Assembly: GCF_008386495.1 (NCBI RefSeq)
Contig: NZ_VTHJ01000017.1
Span: forward strand, 62,001-126,000
Source: Streptomyces tailanensis
Lineage (GTDB): Bacteria; Actinomycetota; Actinomycetes; Streptomycetales; Streptomycetaceae
DNA length: 64,000 bases
Reading direction: 5' to 3'
The stretch's first letter is position 1. Every line of letters begins with the position of its first letter. Below, in pieces: positions 8,936 through 16,479 of the stretch. Position numbers and translations under genes: made by a program. The notes beneath the pieces were generated by a model. The model did not search any database and was not told the DNA's origin. It saw nothing but the letters and a program-made list of their open reading frames with translations.

Positions 8936-8986
8936 GTCAGGCGCCCAACCCTCCAAGCCTAAGCCATGAAAGGGAGGGCGCCTGAC
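8936..8986 (-). promoter_or_regulatory. Long stem-loop in the rpsN-rpsH spacer
   Basis: GTCAGGCGCC (8936-8945) pairs perfectly with GGCGCCTGAC (8977-8986); an alternative inner pairing is CCCTCC (8949-8954) with GGAGGG (8973-8978). It lies in the 214-nt gap 8820-9033, unusually long for this cluster, so it may attenuate transcription or be a binding site for a regulatory ribosomal protein. No gene is seen in the gap. Confidence 0.5.
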
Positions 8987-9033
8987 ACGCCCAGTGCTTA
9001 CCGAGAGCTTCCGGAATCCCTAAATAACAGGGA

Positions 9034-9219
9034 TTACCAGGAGCTCTTGGTCACGCCCGGCAGCTCGCCACGGTGAGCCATCTCACGGAGGCACACGCGG
9101 CACAGGCCGAACTTGCGGTACACGGAGTGCGGACGGCCACACCGCTGGCAGCGGGTGTACGCGCGCACGGCGAACTTGGGCTTACGAGCAGCCTTGGCAA
9201 TCAGAGCCTTCTTCGCCAT
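9034..9219 (-). CDS. rpsZ: 30S ribosomal protein S14 type Z (uS14, zinc form)
   Basis: 61 aa from ATG 9219 (MAKKALIAKAARKPKF). Cys24, Cys27, Cys40 and Cys43 form the zinc site (TRCQRCG and GLCRVC), so this is the short C+ S14 of the spc cluster. A zinc-free paralogue is common elsewhere in Streptomyces genomes. An in-frame start three codons upstream is less conserved. It is five bases downstream of rplE. Confidence 0.96.
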   Translation of the reverse strand: MAKKALIAKAARKPKFAVRAYTRCQRCGRPHSVYRKFGLCRVCLREMAHRGELPGVTKSSW

Positions 9220-9224
9220 CTCGC

Positions 9225-9782
9225 TCACGCCTCCTTGAAGGGGAAGCCGAGGTGACGGAGGAGCGCACGGCCCTCAGCGTCGTTGGTCGCCGTGGTCACC
9301 ACGGTGATGTCCATACCCCGGGTGCGGTCGATCTTGTCCTGGTCGATCTCGTGGAACATGACCTGCTCGGTGAGACCGAAGGTGTAGTTGCCACGGCCGT
9401 CGAACTGCTTGGGGGACAGACCACGGAAGTCGCGGATGCGCGGGAGCGCGAGCGACAGGGTGCGGTCCAGGAACTCCCACATGCGGTCGCCACGGAGCGT
9501 GACGTGGGCACCGATCGGCTGGCCCTCACGCAGCTTGAACTGCGCGATGGACTTGCGGGCCTTGGTGACGGCCGGCTTCTGACCGGTGATCGTGGTGAGG
9601 TCGCGGATGGCGCCCTCGATCAGCTTGGAGTCGCGGGCGGCGTCGCCCACACCCATGTTGACCACGATCTTGACGAGGCCGGGGATCTGCATGACGTTCT
9701 CGTACTTGAACTCGTCACGCAGCTTGCCCGCGATCTCCTCGCGGTACTTCGTCTTGAGACGCGGAGTGGTGGTGGTAGCCAT
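9225..9782 (-). CDS. rplE: 50S ribosomal protein L5 (uL5)
   Basis: 185 aa with the L5 fold: KIVVNMGVGDAARDSK, the TITGQKPAVTKARKSIAQFKLR segment that binds 5S rRNA, and the P-site loop near RDFRGLSPKQFDGRGNY. The start overlaps the rplX stop by one base, suggesting coupled translation. Confidence 0.97.
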   Translation of the reverse strand: MATTTTPRLKTKYREEIAGKLRDEFKYENVMQIPGLVKIVVNMGVGDAARDSKLIEGAIRDLTTITGQKPAVTKARKSIAQFKLREGQPIGAHVTLRGDRMWEFLDRTLSLALPRIRDFRGLSPKQFDGRGNYTFGLTEQVMFHEIDQDKIDRTRGMDITVVTTATNDAEGRALLRHLGFPFKEA

Positions 9783-10105
9783 CAGATGTCCTCACCCGTC
9801 CGCTTGGCAACGCGAACCTTGTTGCCCTCGTCGTCGAAGCGGTAACCGACGCGGGTCACGACCTTCTTGCCGTCCTTCTCCACGACCAGCTGGACGTTGG
9901 AGACGTGGATCGGCGCCTCGGTGGTGACGATGCCGCCGGCCTGCGAACCCTTGGCCGTGGGACCGGCCTTGGTGTGCTTCTTGACCCGGTTGACACCCTC
10001 GACCAGGACACGGTCCTCGCGGGGGAAGGCCGCGATGACCTTGCCCTGCTTGCCCTTGTCCTTACCGGTGATGACCTGGACCAGGTCGCCCTTCTTGATC
10101 TTCAT
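9782..10105 (-). CDS. rplX: 50S ribosomal protein L24 (uL24)
   Basis: 107 aa. The KOW motif is at the N-terminus (KIKKGDLVQVITGKDKGKQG). L24 is an assembly-initiator protein beside the exit tunnel. It follows rplN by two bases and overlaps rplE by one. Confidence 0.97.
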   Translation of the reverse strand: MKIKKGDLVQVITGKDKGKQGKVIAAFPREDRVLVEGVNRVKKHTKAGPTAKGSQAGGIVTTEAPIHVSNVQLVVEKDGKKVVTRVGYRFDDEGNKVRVAKRTGEDI

Positions 10106-10107
10106 GC

Positions 10108-10476
10108 TTACAGCACCTCCGGCGCGAGCGAGATGATCTTCATGAACTTCTTCTCGCGCAGCTCACGGCCGACGGGGCCGAAGATACGGGTGCCGCGAGG
10201 GTCGCCGTCGTTCTTCAGAATGACGGCGGCGTTCTCGTCGAAGCGGATGTACGAGCCGTCCGGACGGCGGCGCTCCTTGACGGTGCGAACGATGACCGCC
10301 TTGACGACGTCACCCTTCTTCACGTTGCCACCGGGGATCGCGTCCTTGACGGTGGCGACGATGACGTCACCGATGCCCGCGTAGCGGCGACCGGAGCCAC
10401 CGAGCACACGGATGCAAAGGATTTCCTTCGCACCAGTGTTGTCGGCGACGCGCAGTCGCGACTCCTGCTGGATCAC
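10108..10476 (-). CDS. rplN: 50S ribosomal protein L14 (uL14)
   Basis: 122 aa, MIQQESRLRVADNTGAKE to KIISLAPEVL, the standard length. L14 forms intersubunit bridges B5 and B8. The gene is preceded by a 101-nt spacer after rpsQ, longer than most gaps in this cluster; the spacer contains an inverted repeat around GAGCTCCG at about 10509-10539. Confidence 0.97.
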   Translation of the reverse strand: MIQQESRLRVADNTGAKEILCIRVLGGSGRRYAGIGDVIVATVKDAIPGGNVKKGDVVKAVIVRTVKERRRPDGSYIRFDENAAVILKNDGDPRGTRIFGPVGRELREKKFMKIISLAPEVL

Positions 10477-10577
10477 GTCTATCTCCTGATTGTCTGCCGG
10501 TTCCCGGCGAGCTCCGTAAGTGTTTTACGGAGCTCGCCGAGCCTGGCGGAACTGACCTGCGGGGTTGGCCGCAGGAA

Positions 10578-10865
10578 TTACTTGGCCTTCTCGAGGATCT
10601 CGACGACTCGCCAGTGCTTCGTCGCGGACAGCGGCCGGGTCTCCATGAGGAGGACACGGTCGCCGACGCCGGCGGCGTTCTGCTCGTCGTGTGCCTTGAG
10701 CTTGCTCGTGCTGCGGATGACCTTGCCGTACAGGGCGTGCTTCTTGCGGTCCTCGACGGCGACGACGACGGTCTTGTCCATCTTGTCGCTGACGACGATG
10801 CCCTCACGGGTCTTGCGGAAGCCGCGCGCCTCGGTGTTCGTCTCAGTCACGTTGCTCTCACTCAT
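10578..10865 (-). CDS. rpsQ: 30S ribosomal protein S17 (uS17)
   Basis: 95 aa; the N-terminal extension (MSESNVTETNTEARG) precedes the OB-fold core (FRKTREGIVVSDKMDKTVVV, then RPLSATKHWRVVEILEKAK). S17 binds the 5' domain of 16S rRNA early in assembly. It overlaps rpmC by one base. Confidence 0.97.
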   Translation of the reverse strand: MSESNVTETNTEARGFRKTREGIVVSDKMDKTVVVAVEDRKKHALYGKVIRSTSKLKAHDEQNAAGVGDRVLLMETRPLSATKHWRVVEILEKAK

Positions 10866-11089
10866 CAGGCGCTCTCCACCGTCTCGATGCCCAGCTCGCG
10901 CTCACGCATCAGGGTGTAGATCCGCGCGATGTCCTTACGGACGGCCTTCAGCCGACCGTGGTTCTCGAGCTGACCGGTCGCCGCCTGGAAGCGGAGGTTG
11001 AACAGCTCTTCCTTGGCTTCGCGAAGCTTCGCCAGAAGCTCCTCGTCACCCAGTTCGCGCAGCTCGGACGCCTTGATACCGGCCGACAT
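10865..11089 (-). CDS. rpmC: 50S ribosomal protein L29 (uL29)
   Basis: 74 aa from ATG 11089 (MSAGIKASELRELGDEE), a two-helix protein beside L23 at the tunnel exit. The ATG overlaps the rplP stop as TGATG, and the stop overlaps the rpsQ start, so three genes are translationally linked. A GTG one codon upstream is possible but less typical. Confidence 0.96.
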   Translation of the reverse strand: MSAGIKASELRELGDEELLAKLREAKEELFNLRFQAATGQLENHGRLKAVRKDIARIYTLMRERELGIETVESA

Positions 11090-11508
11090 CACGCTTCACC
11101 TGCCTCGCGCTTGACGATCCGGCACTTCATCGGCAGCTTGTGGGCGGCGCGAGTCAGGGCCTCACGGGCGATCTTCTCGTTGGGGTAGGACAGCTCGAAC
11201 ATGACCCGGCCCGGGTGCACGTTCGCGATCCACCACTCCGGCGAACCCTTACCGGAACCCATGCGGGTCTCGGCGGGCTTCTTCGTGAGCGGGCGGTCCG
11301 GGTAGATGTTGATCCAGACCTTGCCGCCACGCTTGATGTGGCGGGTCATCGCGATACGGGCCGCCTCGATCTGGCGGTTGGTCACGTACGCCGGCGTGAG
11401 GGCCTGGATGCCGTACTCGCCGAACGCGACCGTCGTACCGCCCTTGGCCTGACCACGGCGCTTCGGGTGGTGCTGCTTGCGGTGCTTGACCCTACGGGGG
11501 ATCAGCAT
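11089..11508 (-). CDS. rplP: 50S ribosomal protein L16 (uL16)
   Basis: 139 aa, MLIPRRVKHRKQHHPKRRG to CRIVKREAGEA. L16 shapes the A-site tRNA corridor and is added late in assembly. The conserved ARIAMTRHIKRGGKVWINIYPD and ETRMGSGKGSPEWW segments are present. It is five bases after rpsC. Confidence 0.97.
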   Translation of the reverse strand: MLIPRRVKHRKQHHPKRRGQAKGGTTVAFGEYGIQALTPAYVTNRQIEAARIAMTRHIKRGGKVWINIYPDRPLTKKPAETRMGSGKGSPEWWIANVHPGRVMFELSYPNEKIAREALTRAAHKLPMKCRIVKREAGEA

Positions 11509-11513
11509 GTCGG

Positions 11514-12335
11514 TCAGGCCTCCGTTCCGGTGCTCTCAGCCGGAGCGGACGCGGGAGCCTCGGCCTTGGGGGCCTCGGCGCCGGCAGCCTGCTGCGGCTT
11601 ACGACCGCGCCGCTCGCCACCGCGGCCACCACGGGCCGGGCGGTCGGCGCCACCGCGGGCCGGGCGGTTACCCGCACGGGCGGCAGCGTTCTCGGCGCGG
11701 ACCTCGGCGATGTTCTTGACGTCGCCCTTGTAGATCCAGACCTTCACACCGATGCGGCCGAAGGTCGTCTTGGCCTCGAAGAAGCCGTAGTCCACGTTCG
11801 CGCGGAGCGTGTGCAGGGGCACGCGGCCCTCGCGGTAGAACTCCGAGCGGGACATCTCGGCGCCGCCGAGGCGGCCACCGCACTGGATCTTGATGCCCTT
11901 GGCCCCGGCCTTCATCGCCGACTGCATGCTCTTACGCATGGCGCGGCGGAAGGAGACGCGGGAGGAGAGCTGCTCGGCGACGGCCTGGGCAACCAGCTGA
12001 GCGTCGGTCTCGGGGTTCTTGACCTCGAGGATGTTCAGCTGGACCTGCTTGCCCGTGAGCTTCTCGAGGTCACCGCGGATGCGGTCGGCCTCGGCGCCAC
12101 GGCGGCCGATGACGATGCCCGGACGCGCGGTGTGGATGTCCACCCGCACACGGTCACGGGTGCGCTCGATCTCCACCTTCGAGATACCGGCGCGCTCCAT
12201 GCCGGACGTCATCATCCGACGGATGGCGACGTCTTCCTTGACGTAGTCCTTGTACAGCTTGTCGGCGTACCAGCGGGACTTGAAGTCCGTGGTGACACCG
12301 AGCCGGAACCCATGCGGGTTAACCTTCTGGCCCAT
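11514..12335 (-). CDS. rpsC: 30S ribosomal protein S3 (uS3)
   Basis: 273 aa: an N-terminal segment (MGQKVNPHGFRLGVTTDFKSRW), a type II KH domain (about residues 38-106, IVIGRRGAEADRIRGDLEK) and the S3 C-terminal domain that lines the mRNA entry helicase. The last 60 residues are an Arg/Gly- then Ala/Pro-rich tail, as in other streptomycetes. It overlaps rplV by one base. Confidence 0.97.
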   Translation of the reverse strand: MGQKVNPHGFRLGVTTDFKSRWYADKLYKDYVKEDVAIRRMMTSGMERAGISKVEIERTRDRVRVDIHTARPGIVIGRRGAEADRIRGDLEKLTGKQVQLNILEVKNPETDAQLVAQAVAEQLSSRVSFRRAMRKSMQSAMKAGAKGIKIQCGGRLGGAEMSRSEFYREGRVPLHTLRANVDYGFFEAKTTFGRIGVKVWIYKGDVKNIAEVRAENAAARAGNRPARGGADRPARGGRGGERRGRKPQQAAGAEAPKAEAPASAPAESTGTEA

Positions 12336-12682
12336 TACCGGGTTCCTTCCTTGCTGCTGACGACCACGGTGATGTGGCTGGTCCGCTTGCGGATCCGGTA
12401 GGCACGGCCCTGGGCACGCGGACGGAACCGCTTCAGGGTCGGGCCCTCGTCGACGTACGCCTCGCTGATGAACAGCGAGGAGGCGTCCGGGTGGTCGTAG
12501 TTGTGCGCGGCGTTGGCAATGGCGCTGTCGAGCACCTTGCCGACGGGCACGGAGGCGGCCTGCGGAGCGAATCGCAGGACGGCCTGGGCCTCCGTGGCGT
12601 CCATGCCACGGATGAGGTCCACCACGCGGCGGGCCTTCATGGGCGTGACGCGGATGTACCGCGCCTGGGCCCTGGCTTCCAT
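12335..12682 (-). CDS. rplV: 50S ribosomal protein L22 (uL22)
   Basis: 115 aa. The globular part (TPMKARRVVDLIRGMDATEAQ) precedes the beta-hairpin (TLKRFRPRAQGRAYRIRKRTSH) that reaches into the exit tunnel constriction beside L4. The hairpin looks intact, without the deletions linked to macrolide resistance in other bacteria. Confidence 0.97.
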   Translation of the reverse strand: MEARAQARYIRVTPMKARRVVDLIRGMDATEAQAVLRFAPQAASVPVGKVLDSAIANAAHNYDHPDASSLFISEAYVDEGPTLKRFRPRAQGRAYRIRKRTSHITVVVSSKEGTR

Positions 12683-12724
12683 GGTTGTCCTTCCAGTTAC
12701 TTACGTGTCTGTTGCGATCCGCGC

Positions 12725-13006
12725 CTAGCGGCGCTTCGACTTCCGGTCTTCCTTGACGTGGCCCCGGAAGGTGCGCGTCGGCGAGAACTCGCCGAGCTTG
12801 TGGCCGACCATCGACTCGGTGACGAACACCGGGATGTGGGTCTTGCCGTTGTGCACCGCGAGCGTGTGGCCGAGCATGGCCGGCACGATCATGGAGCGAC
12901 GGGACCAGGTCTTGATGACGTTCTTGGTGCCGGCTTCGTTCTGGGCGTCCACCTTCTTGATCAGGTGGTCGTCGACGAAGGGCCCCTTCTTGAGACTGCG
13001 CGGCAT
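12725..13006 (-). CDS. rpsS: 30S ribosomal protein S19 (uS19)
   Basis: 93 aa, MPRSLKKGPFVDDHLIKKV to HVKEDRKSKRR. It binds the head of the 30S subunit with S13. The signature HNGKTHIPVFVTESMVGHKLGEF is complete. It starts 12 nt after rplB. Confidence 0.97.
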   Translation of the reverse strand: MPRSLKKGPFVDDHLIKKVDAQNEAGTKNVIKTWSRRSMIVPAMLGHTLAVHNGKTHIPVFVTESMVGHKLGEFSPTRTFRGHVKEDRKSKRR

Positions 13007-13018
13007 CTAAACCCGCTC

Positions 13019-13855
13019 CTAGCGCTTCTTGTTCGTCTTGCGGCGGCGGACGATGTACTTGTTCGACGCCTTCTTGGGCGAACGAGTACGACCTTCCTTC
13101 TGACCCCAGGGGCTGACCGGGTGGCGACCACCGGAGGTCTTGCCCTCACCACCACCGTGGGGGTGGTCAACCGGGTTCATCGCCACACCGCGAACGGTCG
13201 GGCGGACGCCCAGCCAGCGCTTGCGGCCGGCCTTGCCCCAGTTGATGTTGCTCTGCTCGGCGTTGCCGACCTCACCGACGGTGGCGCGGCAGCGCACGTC
13301 GACCAGGCGGATCTCACCGGACGGCATGCGGAGGTGGGCGTAGGCGCCCTCCTTCGCGAGCAGCTGCACGGAGGCACCGGCGGAGCGGGCGAACTTGGCA
13401 CCGCCACCGGGACGGAGCTCGATCGCGTGGATCGTGGTACCGACCGGGATGTTGCGGAGGGCCAGGTTGTTGCCCGGCTTGATGTCGGCCCCGGGACCGT
13501 TCTCCACGCGGTCACCCTGCTGCAGGTTGCGCGGGGCGAGGATGTAGCGCTTCTCGCCGTCGGCGTAGTGCAGCAGCGCGATGCGCGCGGTGCGGTTGGG
13601 GTCGTACTCGATGTGCGCGACCTTCGCCGGCACGCCGTCCTTGTCGTGACGACGGAAGTCGATCACGCGGTAGGCGCGCTTGTGGCCACCGCCCTGGTGG
13701 CGGACGGTCACACGACCGGAGTTGTTACGGCCACCCTTGCTGTGCAGGGGGCGGACCAACGACTTCTCCGGCGTGGACCGCGTGACCTCGACGAAGTCGG
13801 CGACGCTGGAGCCACGGCGGCCCGGCGTAGTCGGCTTGTACTTGCGGATTCCCAT
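13019..13855 (-). CDS. rplB: 50S ribosomal protein L2 (uL2)
   Basis: 278 aa. L2 supports the peptidyl-transferase centre and subunit association. The conserved C-terminal signature GVAMNPVDHPHGGGEG includes the His near the catalytic centre. N-terminal OB and SH3-like domains are recognisable (KALVRPLHSKGGRNNSGR, then GKAGRKRWLGVRPTVRG). Confidence 0.97.
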   Translation of the reverse strand: MGIRKYKPTTPGRRGSSVADFVEVTRSTPEKSLVRPLHSKGGRNNSGRVTVRHQGGGHKRAYRVIDFRRHDKDGVPAKVAHIEYDPNRTARIALLHYADGEKRYILAPRNLQQGDRVENGPGADIKPGNNLALRNIPVGTTIHAIELRPGGGAKFARSAGASVQLLAKEGAYAHLRMPSGEIRLVDVRCRATVGEVGNAEQSNINWGKAGRKRWLGVRPTVRGVAMNPVDHPHGGGEGKTSGGRHPVSPWGQKEGRTRSPKKASNKYIVRRRKTNKKR

Positions 13856-13893
13856 TTCTCAGTCCTCGTCCGATATCGGACGATCCGACCCGC

Positions 13894-14313
13894 TTACGCG
13901 GTCGGACCGCCGAAGATGTCGATACGGTCGCCCTCAGCGAGGGTCACGATCGCGCGCTTGGTGGCGGAGCGCTGGCCGAAGCCCGTGCGGGTCCGCTTGC
14001 GCTTGCCCTGGCGGTTGATCGTGTTGACCCCGGTGACCTTGACCGAGAAGACCGCCTGGACGGCCTGCTTGATCTGGGTCTTGTTGGCGCCGGGCGCGAC
14101 GATGAAGGTGTACTTGCCCTCGTCGAGCAGCGCGTAGCTCTTCTCCGACACGACCGGCTTCAGCAGCACGTCACGGGGGTCCGTGAACGCCTTGCTGGGC
14201 GCGGTGACGACGGTGTTCTTGCCCTCGGCGGCGTGGCGACGCGCCTTGGCGACGCGCGCGGCCTTGGCGGCCTTCGCAGCCTTGGAGGCAATGCTCGGGT
14301 GACGCGTAGCCAT
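13894..14313 (-). CDS. rplW: 50S ribosomal protein L23 (uL23) with N-terminal extension
   Basis: 139 aa, longer than the roughly 100 aa of E. coli L23 because of an Ala/Lys-rich N-terminal extension of about 38 residues (ASKAAKAAKAARVAKARRHA). The conserved core begins near FTDPRDVLLKPVVSEKSYAL. L23 is the docking site for trigger factor and SRP at the tunnel exit. The ATG overlaps the rplD stop by one base. Confidence 0.96.
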   Translation of the reverse strand: MATRHPSIASKAAKAAKAARVAKARRHAAEGKNTVVTAPSKAFTDPRDVLLKPVVSEKSYALLDEGKYTFIVAPGANKTQIKQAVQAVFSVKVTGVNTINRQGKRKRTRTGFGQRSATKRAIVTLAEGDRIDIFGGPTA

Positions 14314-14972
14314 CAGGCCTCGCTCCCTTCGGTGTCGTTGGCCTTGTTCGGGCCGGACACGAAGGACTCAAGGGCGGCCTGGGTGAAGACCACATCGTCC
14401 GAGACGATCACGTCGTACGTGTTCAGCTGGCCCGGCTCCAGGATGTGGACCTGGGGCAGGTTGCGGGCGGAGAGCCACGCGGCCTCGTCGGCACGCTCGA
14501 CGACCAGGAGCAGGTTCTTGCGCTCCGAGATCTTGCCGAACAGCGACTTGGCGGCCTTGGTGGACGGGTTCTCGCCCTCGATCACGCCGGTGACGACGTG
14601 GATGCGGTTGTGGCGGGCCCGGTCGGTGAGGGCGTGGCGCAGGGCCGCGGCCTTCATCTTCTTCGGGGTCCGCTGCGAGTAGTCACGCGGCACGGGACCG
14701 TGCACGACGCCACCACCGGCGAACTGAGGCGCGCGGGTCGAGCCCTGACGGGCGCGGCCGGTGCCCTTCTGACGGTAAGGCTTCTTACCGCCACCACGAA
14801 CCTCGCCGCGGGTCTTGGTCTTGTGCGTGCCCTGACGGGCAGCCGCGTTCTGCGCGACGACGACCTGGTGGATCAGCGGGATGCTGACCTTCTCGACGCC
14901 GAAGATCTCCGCGGGGAGCTCGACGCTACCGGTCTTCTCGCCTGCAGGCGAAAGGATGTCAACAGTGCTCAT
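14313..14972 (-). CDS. rplD: 50S ribosomal protein L4 (uL4)
   Basis: 219 aa from ATG 14972 (MSTVDILSPAGEKTGSVELP); a longer reading frame runs back into rplC but is not homologous. The tunnel loop (TRGEVRGGGKKPYRQKGTG) is intact. In E. coli L4 represses its own operon by attenuation in the S10 leader; the long leader upstream of rpsJ here leaves room for such control. Seven bases separate it from rplC. Confidence 0.96.
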   Translation of the reverse strand: MSTVDILSPAGEKTGSVELPAEIFGVEKVSIPLIHQVVVAQNAAARQGTHKTKTRGEVRGGGKKPYRQKGTGRARQGSTRAPQFAGGGVVHGPVPRDYSQRTPKKMKAAALRHALTDRARHNRIHVVTGVIEGENPSTKAAKSLFGKISERKNLLLVVERADEAAWLSARNLPQVHILEPGQLNTYDVIVSDDVVFTQAALESFVSGPNKANDTEGSEA

Positions 14973-14979
14973 CGGTACC

Positions 14980-15624
14980 TCAGGCCCCCTTGGCCGCGGT
15001 GCGGACCAGGACGAGGCCGCCGTTCGGACCGGGAACCGCGCCCTTGATGAGCAGCAGACCCTTCTCCGCGTCAACGGCGTGGACGGTCAGGTTCTGGGTG
15101 GTGACCCGCTCGTTGCCCATGCGACCCGCCATGCGGAGGCCCTTGAACACACGGCCCGGGGTGGCGCAGCCACCGATGGAACCGGGAGAGCGGTGCTTGC
15201 GCTGGGTGCCGTGTCCGGCGCCGAGGCCACGGAAGTTGTGACGCTTCATGACACCGGCGAAGCCCTTGCCCTTGCTCTTGCCGGTCACGTCGACCTTCAC
15301 GCCGGCCTCGAACACCTCGGCGGTGATCTCCTGGCCGAGCGTGTACTCGGAGGCGTCCGCGGTGCGGATCTCGACGAGGTGGCGACGGGGGGTGACGTCA
15401 GCCTTGGCGAAGTGGCCCTTGAGGGGCTTGTTCACCTTGCGCGGGTCGATCTCGCCGAAGGCGATCTGGACCGACTCGTAGCCGTCACTGTCGTTCGTAC
15501 GGACCTGGGTCACGACGTTCGGGCCGGCCTTGACGACGGTGACCGGAACAACACGGTTGTTCTCGTCCCACACCTGCGTCATGCCGAGCTTCTCGCCCAG
15601 GATGCCCTTGATCTGCTTGGTCAT
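14980..15624 (-). CDS. rplC: 50S ribosomal protein L3 (uL3)
   Basis: 214 aa, MTKQIKGILGEKLGMTQVWDENNRVVP. The signature KGKGFAGVMKRHNFRG and the finger approaching the peptidyl-transferase centre (GTQRKHRSPGSIGGCATPGRV) are present. It follows rpsJ by 17 nt. Confidence 0.97.
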   Translation of the reverse strand: MTKQIKGILGEKLGMTQVWDENNRVVPVTVVKAGPNVVTQVRTNDSDGYESVQIAFGEIDPRKVNKPLKGHFAKADVTPRRHLVEIRTADASEYTLGQEITAEVFEAGVKVDVTGKSKGKGFAGVMKRHNFRGLGAGHGTQRKHRSPGSIGGCATPGRVFKGLRMAGRMGNERVTTQNLTVHAVDAEKGLLLIKGAVPGPNGGLVLVRTAAKGA

Positions 15625-15641
15625 TCTCAGCTCACCGACCC

Positions 15642-15950
15642 TCAGAGCTTGATCTCGATGTCGACACCGGCCGGGAGGTCGAGTCGCATCAGAGAGTCAA
15701 CGGTCTTGGGGGTGGGGTCGAGGATGTCGATCAGGCGCTTGTGCGTGCGCATCTCGAAGTGCTCGCGCGAGTCCTTGTACTTGTGCGGCGACTTGATGAC
15801 GCAGTACACGTTCTTCTCAGTGGGCAGCGGCACCGGGCCCGCGACCGACGCACCAGTGCGGGTCACCGTCTCGACGATCTTCTTCGCCGAGGAGTCGATG
15901 ACCTCGTGGTCGTAGGCCTTGAGCCGGATGCGGATCTTCTGTCCCGCCAT
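15642..15950 (-). CDS. rpsJ: 30S ribosomal protein S10 / NusE (uS10)
   Basis: 102 aa, MAGQKIRIRLKAYDHEVID to LDLPAGVDIEIKL, the first gene of the S10 cluster. S10 also acts as NusE, bridging NusG (gene at 46792) on RNA polymerase to the leading ribosome. A long untranslated leader with a conserved stem-loop precedes it. Confidence 0.97.
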   Translation of the reverse strand: MAGQKIRIRLKAYDHEVIDSSAKKIVETVTRTGASVAGPVPLPTEKNVYCVIKSPHKYKDSREHFEMRTHKRLIDILDPTPKTVDSLMRLDLPAGVDIEIKL

Positions 15951-16007
15951 GGCTACTCAGTAGTCCTGTCTCTTCTTTGGCTCTGGAACCCGGTGTTCCT
16001 GCCTCGC

Positions 16008-16035
16008 TCTCCGACCCACGCGGTCGGGCGTGTCG
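16008..16035 (-). promoter_or_regulatory. Conserved leader stem-loop shared by the S10 and str operons (rpsJ copy)
   Basis: The core CCGACCCACGCGGTCGG, 17 nt at 16011-16027, folds as a 6-bp stem in the transcribed minus strand. The full 28 nt differs at one position from 33932-33959, upstream of rpsL. It lies 58 nt before the rpsJ start. The identity between two separate operons suggests selection on an RNA element; its ligand or role is unknown to me. Confidence 0.65.
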
Positions 16036-16331
16036 CGCTCCCGCTGACACAGATGCCCCTTGTTCGAGCATCCCCGTTCTGGGAGACGCGGCCCTTCCTT
16101 CAGCCGCAGGCCGAGGGCGAAAGGCCCACCGGGTGCCTGGTCGGTGCCGCACCACACTTCCCGGAAGATTCCCGTACGTCCGCCCCAGCGCTGCCGTGAG
16201 GCAGTTAAGGCGACGAGTACCGTGGGACTCGCTTCCAGTCCTCCCGGCGGGAGGCGCGCAGCATCAACACTCGACCGAGCAACCCCGCTAGTCTGCCATA
16301 CGGCCCACCGGCTCCGCCAATCGAGCCGGAG

Positions 16332-16359
16332 AGATTACCCCGAGAGTGACGCAGGTCAA
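16332..16359 (-). promoter_or_regulatory. Predicted vegetative promoter of the S10 cluster
   Basis: On the minus strand TTGACC (complement of 16354-16359) and TAATCT (complement of 16332-16337) are separated by 16 nt, close to the HrdB-type consensus. Transcription would start near 16325, leaving a leader of about 375 nt before rpsJ. Confidence 0.6.
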
Positions 16360-16479
16360 ACACGTCCCGCACCGGGCCCCATTCCCCGCTGCTGAACCCT
16401 CGTGCAATCCACTCGCCCGCCGCCACCTCCCGCTCCTACCCTGATCAGGTACGACGGCTGTGACGGGGGAACGTTCATC

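Larger units (their letters stand above)
15951..16479. other. 529-nt divergent intergenic region: S10 leader and RNA-repair upstream region
   Basis: No credible gene is seen between rpsJ (leftward) and the RNA ligase gene (rightward). It holds the rpsJ leader (about 375 nt from the predicted start point near 16325), a 28-nt element shared with the rpsL leader, small inverted repeats such as CTCCCGGCGGGAG near 16240, and a predicted minus-strand promoter at 16332-16359. I could not recognise a convincing plus-strand promoter for the repair operon. Confidence 0.6.
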
